Positions 17,325 to 25,525 of a stretch of 64,000 nucleotides of DNA are shown in pieces. A model generated the notes under the pieces. That model saw nothing but the letters and a program-made list of their open reading frames with translations, had not been told where the DNA came from and made no database searches. Both the position numbers and the translations under genes were made by a program. The first letter of the stretch is position 1, and each line of letters opens with the position of its first letter. This stretch comes from Gemmatimonadetes bacterium 13_1_40CM_69_22 (GTDB lineage: Bacteria; Gemmatimonadota; Gemmatimonadetes; Gemmatimonadales; GWC2-71-9). The stretch spans positions 79,379 through 143,378 of the forward strand of contig MNEL01000045.1 of NCBI GenBank assembly GCA_001917665.1. Direction: 5' to 3'.

Positions 17325-18350
17325 ATGGGTGGAGGCATGACCGATCATCTCGAACGCGACGTCTCCGATGTCGCCCACAAGTGGGTCCCCGACACGCGGC
17401 TCGGGGTGTTCGACGTCGCGGTGCGGCCGGGCGCGCTCGCGGGCTGCACTACGAGCCGCGACGCGCTCGCCGCGCTGCGCCGGATCGCCGCCGCCGCGGG
17501 GCTCGCCGCCGACGTTCGTTTGCTCCCCGACTCCTCGGTGGGCGACGAGCCCGCGGCGGCGGTGACGGCGGCCGTCGCGCCTCTGGTGCGCGAGCCACAC
17601 GTGAGCGCCGACCGCGTGAGCGAGGCGCTGCACGGCGAGATCCTCGCCGTGCTCGAGCGGCGCGACGATGCGTGGCTGCGCGTATGGGCTGCAGACGGCT
17701 ACCACGCCTGGATCCACTCGGGCTACGTCGCCCTCGGCACCGCAGCGTGGGCCGATGACTGGGCCGGGCGCGCGACCCTGCGTTCGCTTGGCGCCGAGCT
17801 GCGATGCGAGGGCGCCCGCTTCCGGCTCGCGCTCGGCGCGCGCGCCGCGCCGCTCCCGAGCGGTCAGGTGGAGACGGCGGACGGGCGGTGGTGGGACATT
17901 GCGGCCGGCGCGGTGCGGCCGGAGGTGGAGCTACGGGTCGAGGCCCGGCTCGTCGCGGCGCCGGAGTGGGCGCTTCGCTGGTTCTCCGGCGCACCGTATC
18001 TGTGGGGCGGGCGCACCGCGTGGGGTGTCGACTGCTCGGGCCTGGTGCAGGCGACGTACGCGGCGCGCGGCGTGGGGTTGCCGCGGGACAGCGACATGCA
18101 GTCGACGGCGGGCCAGGAAGTCCCGCTCTCGACGACCGGCGGCGGATACGAGGCGGGCGACGTGCTGTGCTTCGCCGACGGCCACCGCATCTCGCACGTC
18201 GCGCTGTGGTCCGGAGCCGGGCACGTCGTGCACTCGGCACTGTCGCGCGGGGGCGTCACGTCCGACGACCTGTTGGCCGATACACCGACGGCGAAGCGGT
18301 TGCGGGATTTCCTGGTGGCGGTGCGGCGCGTAGAGGGCTCCAGACATTGA
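17325..18350 (+). CDS. NlpC/P60 cell-wall peptidase with SH3-like domains
   Basis: A 341-residue cysteine peptidase of the NlpC/P60 clan, likely a gamma-D-glutamyl-diamino-acid endopeptidase acting on peptidoglycan or its turnover peptides. The N-terminal two thirds contain bacterial SH3-like segments (GEILAVLERRDDAWLRVWAADGYHAWIHSGYV spans one). The catalytic domain has APYLWGGRTAWGVDCSGLVQ with C237 and DGHRISHVALW with H291. No clear signal peptide is visible, as in YkfC-type enzymes that work on peptides in the cytoplasm. P1 peptidase and phosphatase neighbours are monocistronic, so no operon function can be inferred. Confidence 0.9.
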   Translation: MGGGMTDHLERDVSDVAHKWVPDTRLGVFDVAVRPGALAGCTTSRDALAALRRIAAAAGLAADVRLLPDSSVGDEPAAAVTAAVAPLVREPHVSADRVSEALHGEILAVLERRDDAWLRVWAADGYHAWIHSGYVALGTAAWADDWAGRATLRSLGAELRCEGARFRLALGARAAPLPSGQVETADGRWWDIAAGAVRPEVELRVEARLVAAPEWALRWFSGAPYLWGGRTAWGVDCSGLVQATYAARGVGLPRDSDMQSTAGQEVPLSTTGGGYEAGDVLCFADGHRISHVALWSGAGHVVHSALSRGGVTSDDLLADTPTAKRLRDFLVAVRRVEGSRH

Positions 18351-18366
18351 GCGTGGGCCTCGGAGA

Positions 18367-18390
18367 GGCGCAGCATGCTGCGCCCCTACA
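18367..18390. repeat. Palindromic repeat, partial second copy
   Basis: GGCGCAGCATGCTGCGCC (18367-18384) is a perfect palindrome and with the next six bases CCTACA it matches 24 bases of the 30-base palindrome at 56141-56170. The left outer arm is not conserved here. Confidence 0.85.
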
Positions 18391-18423
18391 TCGGCCGCCT
18401 GTCCGCCGGACCGTCGGACCGCC

Positions 18424-18429
18424 TATTTT
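18424..18429 (+). promoter_or_regulatory. TANNNT box (TATTTT), predicted leaderless start
   Basis: TATTTT lies 6 bases before the ATG at 18436 of the HAD phosphatase gene, the only T-rich stretch in this intergenic space. Confidence 0.5.
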
Positions 18430-18435
18430 GGTGTC

Positions 18436-19137
18436 ATGAAGCTCGTTCTCTTCGACATCGATGGCACGCTTCTCTGGACCGACGGCGCGGGGCGGCGGGC
18501 GATCCATCGCGCCCTGCTCGAAGAGACGGGGACGGCGGGCCCGATCGAGACCTACCGCTTCGACGGCAAGACTGATCCGCAGATCGTGCGCGAGCTGCTG
18601 GCGCTCGCCGGCCATCCGGGCGCCGCGGACGACGCGCGCATCGCGGCCGTGTGTCGCCGCTACGTCGAGCTGCTCTCGGCCGAGCTGGCGAAGCCCGCCC
18701 GGGCCACGCGCCTCATGATCGGGATCGCGGAGCTGCTCGCGGCCCTCGAGCCGCACGAGCGGGCGGGGCGCGCCTGCGTGGGCCTGTTGACCGGGAATCT
18801 CGCGCCCGGCGCCGCGCTCAAGCTCCAGTCGGCGGGGCTCGACCCCGCCCGCTTCCGAGTCGGAGCCTTCGGATCGGACTCGCACCGCCGCGCCGATCTT
18901 CCCGCGGTAGCGGCCCAGCGCGCGGCGGCGCTCACCGGGCGGACGTTCGCCGGTGAGGACGTGGTCATCGTGGGCGACACGCCGGAGGACGTCGCCTGCG
19001 GCCGCCCAATCGGGGCGCGCGCACTGGCGGTGGCGACCGGCTTCTACGATGTCGCGGCCCTCCGTGCCGCCGGCGCCGCACGCGTGTTCGCGACGCTCGT
19101 GGACACGGACGCGGTGCTCGACGCCATTTTCGCCTGA
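18436..19137 (+). CDS. HAD-superfamily hydrolase (phosphoglycolate-phosphatase-like)
   Basis: A 233-residue haloacid-dehalogenase phosphatase. Motif I is LFDIDGTLL with nucleophile D7 and acid D9; motif II lies in GLLTGNLAPG; the motif IV acidic pair lies in VIVGDTPEDVACGRP. The cap between motifs I and II is helical, as in Gph/PGP-like enzymes. It probably removes phosphate from a small metabolite; the substrate cannot be told. Cytoplasmic. Its TGA overlaps the ATG of the CYTH gene (TGATG), and the CYTH gene overlaps a membrane protein gene, making a three-gene unit. Confidence 0.9.
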   Translation: MKLVLFDIDGTLLWTDGAGRRAIHRALLEETGTAGPIETYRFDGKTDPQIVRELLALAGHPGAADDARIAAVCRRYVELLSAELAKPARATRLMIGIAELLAALEPHERAGRACVGLLTGNLAPGAALKLQSAGLDPARFRVGAFGSDSHRRADLPAVAAQRAAALTGRTFAGEDVVIVGDTPEDVACGRPIGARALAVATGFYDVAALRAAGAARVFATLVDTDAVLDAIFA

Positions 19138-19724
19138 TGGGCTCGAGCGATTCCGCTCCATTGGACGAACTCGAAGTCAAGGCGCGGGTCGAGGACCCCG
19201 ACTCCGTGCGTCGCGCCCTGGAGCGCGCGGGCGCCCGGCTCGAGTTCCGCGGGGCCATGCTGGACCGGCGCTTCGATCGGGACGGTGAGCTCGCCGCCCG
19301 AGACGAGGTGCTGCGGCTGCGGATCTTTCAGGCGGCCGACGGCGCGGCCGCCTTCGGCATGTTGGGCTGGAAGGGGCCGCACTCGCGGCGCGGGGCGTAC
19401 CGCCACCGCGCCGAAGCCGAAACCCGCGTCACCGACCCGCATGCCGCCGTCGCGATCCTCGAGCGCGCGGGGTTTGAGGTCACGCTGCGGATCGATCGCA
19501 CGGTGGAAGTCTATCGATTGGGTGAAGCGGTGCTGCGGCTCGAGTGGTATCCCGCGATGGACGTGCTGATGGAGGTGGAAGGCGAACCCGCTGCGATCGA
19601 GGGCGCAATTCCGGCGACGGGGTTGCCGCGGGAGGGCTTCCTCCCGGAGTCGCTGCCGGACTTCGTGCGGCGGTACGAGGCCCGGACGGGGCGCAGCGCC
19701 CGCCTCACCGAGCGCCGCGCGTGA
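19137..19724 (+). CDS. CYTH-domain protein (class IV adenylate cyclase / thiamine-triphosphatase-like)
   Basis: A 195-residue CYTH (triphosphate tunnel) protein. The signature ExExK is present as E11-L-E-V-K15, and further charged tunnel residues lie in VLRLRIFQ, WKGPHSRRGAYRHRAEAE and VLRLEWYPAMDVLMEVEGE. Members cleave inorganic triphosphate or thiamine triphosphate, or make cAMP (CyaB); the length and the RxEAE segment resemble CyaB-type proteins, but activity cannot be assigned. It is coupled to the HAD phosphatase gene before it by TGATG and to the next gene by GTGA. Confidence 0.85.
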   Translation: MGSSDSAPLDELEVKARVEDPDSVRRALERAGARLEFRGAMLDRRFDRDGELAARDEVLRLRIFQAADGAAAFGMLGWKGPHSRRGAYRHRAEAETRVTDPHAAVAILERAGFEVTLRIDRTVEVYRLGEAVLRLEWYPAMDVLMEVEGEPAAIEGAIPATGLPREGFLPESLPDFVRRYEARTGRSARLTERRA

Positions 19725-20452
19725 GCACCGTCAAGATCCCGATGCCGCTGCGCGTGCCCGAGCTCGCCCCCTCGCTCGGGCGCGTGCTCGTGCCACGGCG
19801 CGTGACGGAGCCATGGGTACCGATCGACGACATCCGGGAAGCGCTCGCGACGCGAGTGCTCGAGCTCGGGGGGGAGGCGCGGGCGGCGGCGGAGCGCGAG
19901 GACCGCGAGCGGGTGCTGGAGACGGTGAGCCGCCGGGCGTGGCTCGCCGCGTGGGAGCAAGCGGTGCGGCGCGTGGCGGACCGAGTGACTCACGCGCTGG
20001 ACGGCCGGATCGAGCGGGCCGCGCGTCGGGTGCGGATGCCCCGCCGCCGCTGGCGTCGCCGGCTGCTCTCCACATCCGAGAAGCGTGCGATCGCGGCGCG
20101 CCTCACGACGGGCGGGGAGCCCTTCGTCGCTGCACTCGACGCGCTCGACGCCGTCGTCGCCCGGGTGCGGGATGCGACCGTGCTGGACAAAGGAGCGCAC
20201 GGCGAATGGCAGGAAGCGCTGCGCAGCGCCGCGCGCCGGCTCGAGGCGGCATGGCTCGCCCTCGAGGCGGTGGCAGCCGAGGAGGAGCAGCGCTGGAGCC
20301 CGGAACTCGAGACGCTCGAGCGCTGGCGGCCGTCGCTCTGGCCGGTGCTCCTCCTCTGGACGCCACTCGCCGCGGCGCTGGTGTGGCTGGGGCTCGTGCT
20401 CGGTGGCTACGTTCCCGCTCCGCTATGGTTGGCCACGCGGCTGGGGTTCTAG
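19721..20452 (+). CDS. Unrecognised protein with C-terminal membrane helices
   Basis: I do not recognise this 243-residue protein. The first 200 residues are rich in Arg, Ala and Glu and mostly helical, probably forming long amphipathic or coiled helices (SRRAWLAAWEQAVRRVADRV lies here). The last 45 residues contain a hydrophobic hairpin (LWPVLLLWTPLAAALVWLGL starts it) ending near RLGF, so it looks like a tail-anchored inner-membrane protein with a cytoplasmic helical head. GTG at 19721 overlaps the stop of the CYTH gene as GTGA, so it is probably translated with it. No function is proposed. Confidence 0.65.
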   Translation: MSTVKIPMPLRVPELAPSLGRVLVPRRVTEPWVPIDDIREALATRVLELGGEARAAAEREDRERVLETVSRRAWLAAWEQAVRRVADRVTHALDGRIERAARRVRMPRRRWRRRLLSTSEKRAIAARLTTGGEPFVAALDALDAVVARVRDATVLDKGAHGEWQEALRSAARRLEAAWLALEAVAAEEEQRWSPELETLERWRPSLWPVLLLWTPLAAALVWLGLVLGGYVPAPLWLATRLGF

Positions 20453-20500
20453 GGGTTGCGAAGCGACGAGTGAGCTCCGCCGAATGATGCGGCTCTGGCC

Positions 20501-20887
20501 GTGAGCGCGATCGGCGTGGGCGTGGATCTCGTGGAGGTCGCGCGGGTGAGCGCGATTCTGAAGGATAAGGGGACCCGCGTGCTCGAGCGGCTCCTCACGC
20601 CCGCCGAGCGGGCGTACTGCGAGAGCCGCCCCGATATCGCCACCCACGTCGCGGTGCGGCTTGCGGCGAAAGAGGCCGTCTACAAGGCGCTCCAGGGGAG
20701 CGCGGCGGCGCGCGGCATCGGGTGGCGGGAGATCGAAGTCACTCGGGCGCCCGATGGGCGGCCGGACGTGCGTCTCAGCGGTGGCGCGACCCAACGGGCC
20801 CAAGCGTTGGGCGTGACGCGGGTGCTGCTCTCGCTCTCCCACACGCACTTAGCGGCCATCGCGATCGCGGTGCTGGAGCGCGACTAG
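20501..20887 (+). CDS. acpS: Holo-[acyl-carrier-protein] synthase
   Basis: AcpS transfers 4'-phosphopantetheine from CoA to apo-ACP, activating it for fatty acid synthesis. The 128-residue length is typical. Both signature motifs are present: GVDLVEVARV with the metal-binding Asp9, and the RLAAKEAVYKAL helix with the second metal ligand Glu, followed by a C-terminal SLSHTHLAAIAIAVLE. Start is GTG at 20501. It follows the preceding gene after 48 bases, so it may share its transcript, though no promoter box is evident. Confidence 0.95.
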   Translation: MSAIGVGVDLVEVARVSAILKDKGTRVLERLLTPAERAYCESRPDIATHVAVRLAAKEAVYKALQGSAAARGIGWREIEVTRAPDGRPDVRLSGGATQRAQALGVTRVLLSLSHTHLAAIAIAVLERD

Positions 20888-20897
20888 GTGCGCATCC

Positions 20898-20926
20898 TTG
20901 AATTCCCGACAGACGCACTCTAGTAT
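20898..20926 (+). promoter_or_regulatory. Promoter TTGAAT-17-TAGTAT of the iron permease
   Basis: TTGAAT (20898-20903) and TAGTAT (20921-20926) with a 17-base spacer form the clearest sigma-70 type promoter in the window. Transcription should start near 20933, leaving at most a few bases before the TTG at 20939. Confidence 0.6.
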
Positions 20927-20938
20927 TTGGGGCCCTCA

Positions 20939-23038
20939 TTGAGAATCATTCCCATCTTCCGTAAGCTGTTTGTCAGCTTGCTGTTGAGTGCGTGCGCCGT
21001 GACCCGAGCCGCAGGGCAGGCGGGCGACTCGCTCGCCGTGGCGCGTCGCATCGTCGCCGCCACGGCGCTGGCCGCCAAAGAATACGCCGCCGGCGTGGTG
21101 CCCCGGGGGGGCCGCGTCACGGCCGCCGCCGAGGTGGACGAGGCGCGCCAGTTCCTCGAGCAGGCGCGCCTCGACGCTCCCGCGCTGCCCGCGCGCGTCC
21201 GCGCCGTCGCCGACACGGAACTCGCTCTCCTGCGCGCGATGGTGGAGCGTGCCGCGCCGCCCGATTCGGTCGCCGCCCGGGCGAACGCGCTGGTGGCGCG
21301 CATCGCGGCCGCCGCGGGCGGCGCGCTCGACCCCTTCCCGACCCGACCGCCGTCGCTCGCCCGTGGGGCGGCCATCTACGGTGAGCAGTGCCTCCAATGT
21401 CACGGCCCCACCGGCCGCGGCGACGGCCCCAAGGCGAAGCAGCTCGAGGGGCCGGCGCCCGCGAGTCTCGCGGACCCGCAGCTGATGCGCAACGCGTCGC
21501 CGGTCGACGTCTACCGCAAGGTCACGATCGGGGTCGCGGGCACCGCCATGCCGCAGTTCGAGGAGACGCTGTCGCCCGAGGACCGCTGGGCTGTGGCGAC
21601 CTACATCGCGACGCTCCGCACGGCGCACGGCGACGAGCGCGAGGGAGAGGGCCTGTATGCCGTGTCCTGCGCCGCGTGCCATGGTGCCGTTGGCGGCGGG
21701 GACGGGCCGCTCGCCGCGTCGCTCTCGGTGCAACCGCCAGCGCTGCGCGACCTCGCGATCCAGGGGCGCTTCACCGACGACGACCTCGCGGACCTCATGC
21801 TGCGCGGTCGTCCTGGTACGCCGATGCCGGGGTTCGCACGGATGCTCGACCGGCAGAGCGCGGCGAAGCTCGTGGCCTTCCTGCGGGTGCTCCCGACGGC
21901 CGAGCGGCAACGGTACGTGGCGTCACCCGCAGCGGCGACCTTCTCGACGGTGCGGCGCCAGGTCGATTCCGCGGTGGCGCTCAGGTCGAGCCAGCTGGCG
22001 TTCGACGCCTACCTCACCTTCGAGCAGGTGGAGACGGAGGTACGCGCCCGGAATCCCGCCCTCGCCGGCGAGCTCGAGGACGCGTTCGCCGCCCTGCGCG
22101 CCCGTGCCGCCGCCCGGGCAGGGCCCGAGGAGCTGGATGCGATCCACGCGCGCCTGCTCTCCGGGCTCGAGCGCGCGGAGCGGCTGGTCGCGGACCGGGG
22201 CTCCGCCGCCAACCTGTTCATGGAGTCGTTCGTGCTGCTGCTGCGGGAGGGGTTCGAGGCGATCCTCATCGTCGCGGCCCTGATGACGTTCCTCGCGAAG
22301 GCGGGAGCGGTGGAGCGGCGCCGTCACGTCGCGCAAGGTGCTTGGGCGGCCGTCGGGGCCAGCGCGGCCACGGCCGTGGTGATCGAGGTCCTCTTCCAGG
22401 TCACCCCCGGTCAACGGGAGGTGCTCGAGGGCGTCACCATGCTTCTCGCGACGGCGGTGCTGTTCTACGTGAGCTACTGGCTAGTCTCGAAGATCGAAGC
22501 GGCCAAGTGGAACGCGTTCGTGAAGAGCCGCATGGAGGGAGCGCTTTCGGCGGGCTCGGGGTGGGCGCTCGCGTCCGTGGCGTTTCTGGCGGTCTACCGT
22601 GAGGGCTTCGAGACCATCCTGTTCTACAAAGCGTTGCTCACGTCGGCTGGCTCGGGGGGAGGTGGGGGGGGTGGGGCGACCGCGGTGGTGGGCGGGCTGC
22701 TGCTCGGTTGCGCGGCGCTCGTGCTCGTCTACGTCGGCGTCAATCGCTTCGGGCTCAAGGTCCCCCTCAGGCCGTTCTTCGCGATCACCAGCGCGATGCT
22801 CTACTATATGGCGTTCGTGTTCGCGGGGAAGGGAATCGCCGATTTGCAGGAGGCGGGGATCGTGAAGACGACGGTCCTCGAATGGGCTCCGCGGATTCCG
22901 GTCTTCGGGATCTATCCCACGCTGCAGTCGCTGTCGCTGCAGTTCCTGCTCATCGTGCTGCTGCTGGTCGCGATCGTGTGGCTGCAGCGACACCGGCTCG
23001 TGGGCGACGAGGAGCGCAGAAGGCCGTCGTTCCCCTGA
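20939..23038 (+). CDS. Cytochrome c / FTR1-family iron permease
   Basis: A 699-residue inner-membrane protein joining an exported di-haem cytochrome c part to an FTR1 permease. After a signal peptide (IFRKLFVSLLLSACAVTRAAG) come two CxxCH haem sites (CLQCH at residues 151-155 and CAACH at 244-248), a helical linker, then seven membrane segments with the two FTR1 ferric-binding motifs REGFE (in LLREGFEAILI and YREGFETILF). The cytochrome part would pass electrons during Fe(II) oxidation and uptake. TTG at 20939 gives a good signal peptide with GGGG six bases upstream; TTG at 20927 is an alternative. A Fur-like box overlaps the start. Confidence 0.93.
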   Translation: MRIIPIFRKLFVSLLLSACAVTRAAGQAGDSLAVARRIVAATALAAKEYAAGVVPRGGRVTAAAEVDEARQFLEQARLDAPALPARVRAVADTELALLRAMVERAAPPDSVAARANALVARIAAAAGGALDPFPTRPPSLARGAAIYGEQCLQCHGPTGRGDGPKAKQLEGPAPASLADPQLMRNASPVDVYRKVTIGVAGTAMPQFEETLSPEDRWAVATYIATLRTAHGDEREGEGLYAVSCAACHGAVGGGDGPLAASLSVQPPALRDLAIQGRFTDDDLADLMLRGRPGTPMPGFARMLDRQSAAKLVAFLRVLPTAERQRYVASPAAATFSTVRRQVDSAVALRSSQLAFDAYLTFEQVETEVRARNPALAGELEDAFAALRARAAARAGPEELDAIHARLLSGLERAERLVADRGSAANLFMESFVLLLREGFEAILIVAALMTFLAKAGAVERRRHVAQGAWAAVGASAATAVVIEVLFQVTPGQREVLEGVTMLLATAVLFYVSYWLVSKIEAAKWNAFVKSRMEGALSAGSGWALASVAFLAVYREGFETILFYKALLTSAGSGGGGGGGATAVVGGLLLGCAALVLVYVGVNRFGLKVPLRPFFAITSAMLYYMAFVFAGKGIADLQEAGIVKTTVLEWAPRIPVFGIYPTLQSLSLQFLLIVLLLVAIVWLQRHRLVGDEERRRPSFP
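20940..20954. promoter_or_regulatory. Fur-like operator
   Basis: TGAGAATCATTCCCA matches the 7-1-7 Fur box TGATAATnATTATCA at 11 of 14 defined positions, and its half-sites agree at 6 of 7. It lies just after the predicted transcript start of an iron permease gene, where a repressor would block initiation. Confidence 0.45.
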
Positions 23039-23042
23039 CGGC

Positions 23043-24686
23043 TCATTGCACCACGCCCGCGTCGTATACCGCCTTCCCTCCCACCAGGGTCAGCACACTC
23101 TCGGTCTTCGGCAGCTCTCCCAACGGCACCGTGAAGATGTCCTGCGACAAGATGGCGAGATCGGCCAGCATCCCCGGCGCGAGGGTGCCCGTTTCGCGCT
23201 CGGCGAGCTCCGCGTAGGCCGAGCCGCGCGTGTAGGCGAGCACCGCTTGCTCGCGGCTGAGCGCCTCCGCAGGGTTCATAGGGTGCGTCACGGCGAACAT
23301 GATGTTGAGGTAGGGATTCATGGGACCGTCGGATCCGAGCGCGATGGGGAGTCCGGCGGCGAGGAGCGAGCGCAGCGGCTGCGCCGCGCCCGCCACGTCG
23401 GGCGTGAAGCGTCGATGCATGAGCTCGGGGATGGAGAAGTGCGCGGGGTTCTGCACCACGACAACCCCGAGCCGGCGCGCGAGGGGGAGTAGCTCGGGGG
23501 CGAGGAAGTCGCCGTGCTCGATCCGCGGGCGCAGGGCGCGCCACGTCGATTCGGGTGCGGCGGCGGCCAGGGTGCGGAGCAGCACGGTGATCGCCCTGTC
23601 GCCCACGGCGTGGACCATCAACTGGTCGCGCGATACGAGCGCCTCGCGGATGATCGCCTGCAGCGTCTCCGGCGGGAAGTCGAGCTCGCCGCGCCACCCC
23701 TGCCGATCGGCGTATGGCCGGCGCATCGCCGCGCCCCGCTCGACCGGCGTCCCATCGAGGATGTACTTGGTTCCCGAGACGTCGAGCCTCCCGCCGTGGT
23801 CTGCGGCGGCGGTCCGCGTGTCGGCGAGGTCGCGGCCCTCGGGCCGCGTCATCGGGAAGCGGATCACGCGCCAGCGGATCGGCACGTCGGCCGCGCGCAG
23901 CAGCGCCACGGCCCGCGCCGTGGTGAGCGCGGTGTTCATGTCCTGCACCGTCGTGATGCCGAAGCGCGCCGCCGCCTCCGCGTACCGCCGGAAGTCGGCG
24001 CGGCTGGCACTGTCAGGGACGCTGCTCGCGAGTCGGCGCCGCGCGCTCCACCACGCGTACTCGGTCATCCGGCCGTCCAGCACGCCGCCTCCTGACCCCG
24101 GCACCCGCCCGTAGTGGCCGCCCAGCGGATCGGGTGTGTCATGGCCGATCCCCAGGGCGCCGAGCGTCGCGCTATTGAGGATCGCCGCATGACCCGACCA
24201 GCTCTCGAGCACCACGGGGTCGTCGGGCACGATGCTGTCCAGCAGAAAGCGGTTGGCGCGCGGGTCGTCGAGCACGCGGTCGCCGACCGTCGCGAAGAGC
24301 CAGGTGCCGCGCGGGCGGCGGCGGGCGGCTGCGGCAAGCGAACGCGCGACCTCGAGCAGGCTGCCGTCCCCCGTCGCCGCCGCCAGCATGGTGCCCCGCA
24401 GCTCCGGGCCGGGATGGGCGTGAGCGTCGTTGAGACCGGGGATGACAGTGCGGCCGCCGACATTCCACATCCGGGTGCGCGGGCCCGCGAGGCGGCGCAG
24501 CGAGTCCGTCGTGCCGACGGCGACGATGCGCGAGCCCCGGATGGCGAGCGCCTCGGCCCAGGGTCGCCCCGCGTCCGCCGTGAAGATCCGGCCGCCGGTG
24601 AGTATCAGGTCCGGCGGTCCCGCTCTCCCCCGCGCGCAGCCGGCGAGCGCCAGCGCCGTGAGAGCGACCGCCGGCAGCCGGCGCAT
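23043..24686 (-). CDS. YtcJ-like amidohydrolase, lipoprotein
   Basis: A 547-residue metal-dependent hydrolase of the amidohydrolase superfamily, YtcJ type. The N-terminus is a lipoprotein signal with AGCARG as lipobox, so the enzyme is exported and lipid-anchored. Metal-binding and family segments seen are VIPGLNDAHAHPGPELRG, MVHAVGDRAITVLL, RPRIEHGDFLAPELLPL, VVVQNPAHFSIP and LPIALGSDGPMNPYLNIMFAV. YtcJ-type proteins act on amides, but the substrate is not known. Its ATG shares one base with the stop of lgt, the gene that makes the enzyme needed to lipidate it. It converges with the iron permease gene, 4 bases apart. Confidence 0.88.
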   Translation of the reverse strand: MRRLPAVALTALALAGCARGRAGPPDLILTGGRIFTADAGRPWAEALAIRGSRIVAVGTTDSLRRLAGPRTRMWNVGGRTVIPGLNDAHAHPGPELRGTMLAAATGDGSLLEVARSLAAAARRRPRGTWLFATVGDRVLDDPRANRFLLDSIVPDDPVVLESWSGHAAILNSATLGALGIGHDTPDPLGGHYGRVPGSGGGVLDGRMTEYAWWSARRRLASSVPDSASRADFRRYAEAAARFGITTVQDMNTALTTARAVALLRAADVPIRWRVIRFPMTRPEGRDLADTRTAAADHGGRLDVSGTKYILDGTPVERGAAMRRPYADRQGWRGELDFPPETLQAIIREALVSRDQLMVHAVGDRAITVLLRTLAAAAPESTWRALRPRIEHGDFLAPELLPLARRLGVVVVQNPAHFSIPELMHRRFTPDVAGAAQPLRSLLAAGLPIALGSDGPMNPYLNIMFAVTHPMNPAEALSREQAVLAYTRGSAYAELAERETGTLAPGMLADLAILSQDIFTVPLGELPKTESVLTLVGGKAVYDAGVVQ

Positions 24687-25525
24687 CAGGTGGGCTGCAG
24701 CTTGAGAGCCGGCGGGGTCGCCAGGACGGCGGCGTCGGGCTGGCGCAGCCGCTGCATCACGTAGATGCCAACCACCACCAGCAGCACGCTGGTGGCCTGG
24801 GCCAGGGTGAAGGGGCCGAGCAGGCGGTCGTCTTTCGCGCGCACGAACTCGACTAAGAACCGCTCCGTGCCCGCGAGCACGAGGTAAACGCCGAAGCGCC
24901 AGCCGGTGGCGTGCCCGTGGTCCCGCAGCCGCCACAACAGCCAGAAGGCGAGCATCATGAGCGCGGTCTCGTACAGCTGCGTGGGTTGCACGGCGACCAG
25001 GTCGGTTGGGTTCGTCCCGGGCGGAAAGGTTACATGCAGCTGTTGCTGCAGGTCTGCGACCCGCGTGGGCGGCAGCCCATCCGGGAACTTCATCGCCCAG
25101 GGAAGGGTCGACGGAACGCCGTAGTCGTCGTTCACCAGGAAGCACCCCACCCGCCCGAGCGCGTACCCCAGCGCCAGCGGGGCGGCGGTGAGCTCCATGG
25201 TCCAGCGGGCGGGGATGCCCTTGCGCCAGCCGTTGAGCAGCACGCCGGCCACGCCGCCCAAGAATCCGCCGTACCACACGAACCCCCCGCGGCGGAACAG
25301 CGCGTCCCACTCGCCCGTGAGCAGCACGTACCAGACCTTGGCGCCGATGATGCCGCCGACGACGGCCGCGAACACGATGTCCGCGGCGTAGTCCTCGTTC
25401 ATCCGCCGCTGCCGCAAGTCGAGCTGGATCGCCCAGCCCGCCATCAGGAACGCGACCATCATCATGAGCCCGTACCCCGTGATGGTGAGGGGGCCGAGCA
25501 GGAACTTGAACGGGTAGATCGTCAT
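24686..25525 (-). CDS. lgt: Prolipoprotein diacylglyceryl transferase
   Basis: Lgt attaches diacylglycerol to the lipobox cysteine of prolipoproteins at the inner membrane. The 279-residue protein has seven predicted membrane segments, the opening PFKFLLGPLTITGYGLMMM, and the signature GRVGCFLVNDDYGVPS followed by LPWAMKFP. The later family motif usually written HPSQLYE reads VQPTQLYE here, with Gln in place of His. The start ATG overlaps the stop of tsaD (ATGA). Placement between tsaD and a lipoprotein gene suggests co-expression. Confidence 0.95.
   Translation of the reverse strand: MTIYPFKFLLGPLTITGYGLMMMVAFLMAGWAIQLDLRQRRMNEDYAADIVFAAVVGGIIGAKVWYVLLTGEWDALFRRGGFVWYGGFLGGVAGVLLNGWRKGIPARWTMELTAAPLALGYALGRVGCFLVNDDYGVPSTLPWAMKFPDGLPPTRVADLQQQLHVTFPPGTNPTDLVAVQPTQLYETALMMLAFWLLWRLRDHGHATGWRFGVYLVLAGTERFLVEFVRAKDDRLLGPFTLAQATSVLLVVVGIYVMQRLRQPDAAVLATPPALKLQPT

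Noticed and set aside
23030..23045. A terminator between the iron permease and the amidohydrolase
   Set aside because: Only 4 bases separate the two stops, and no stem is visible around them.
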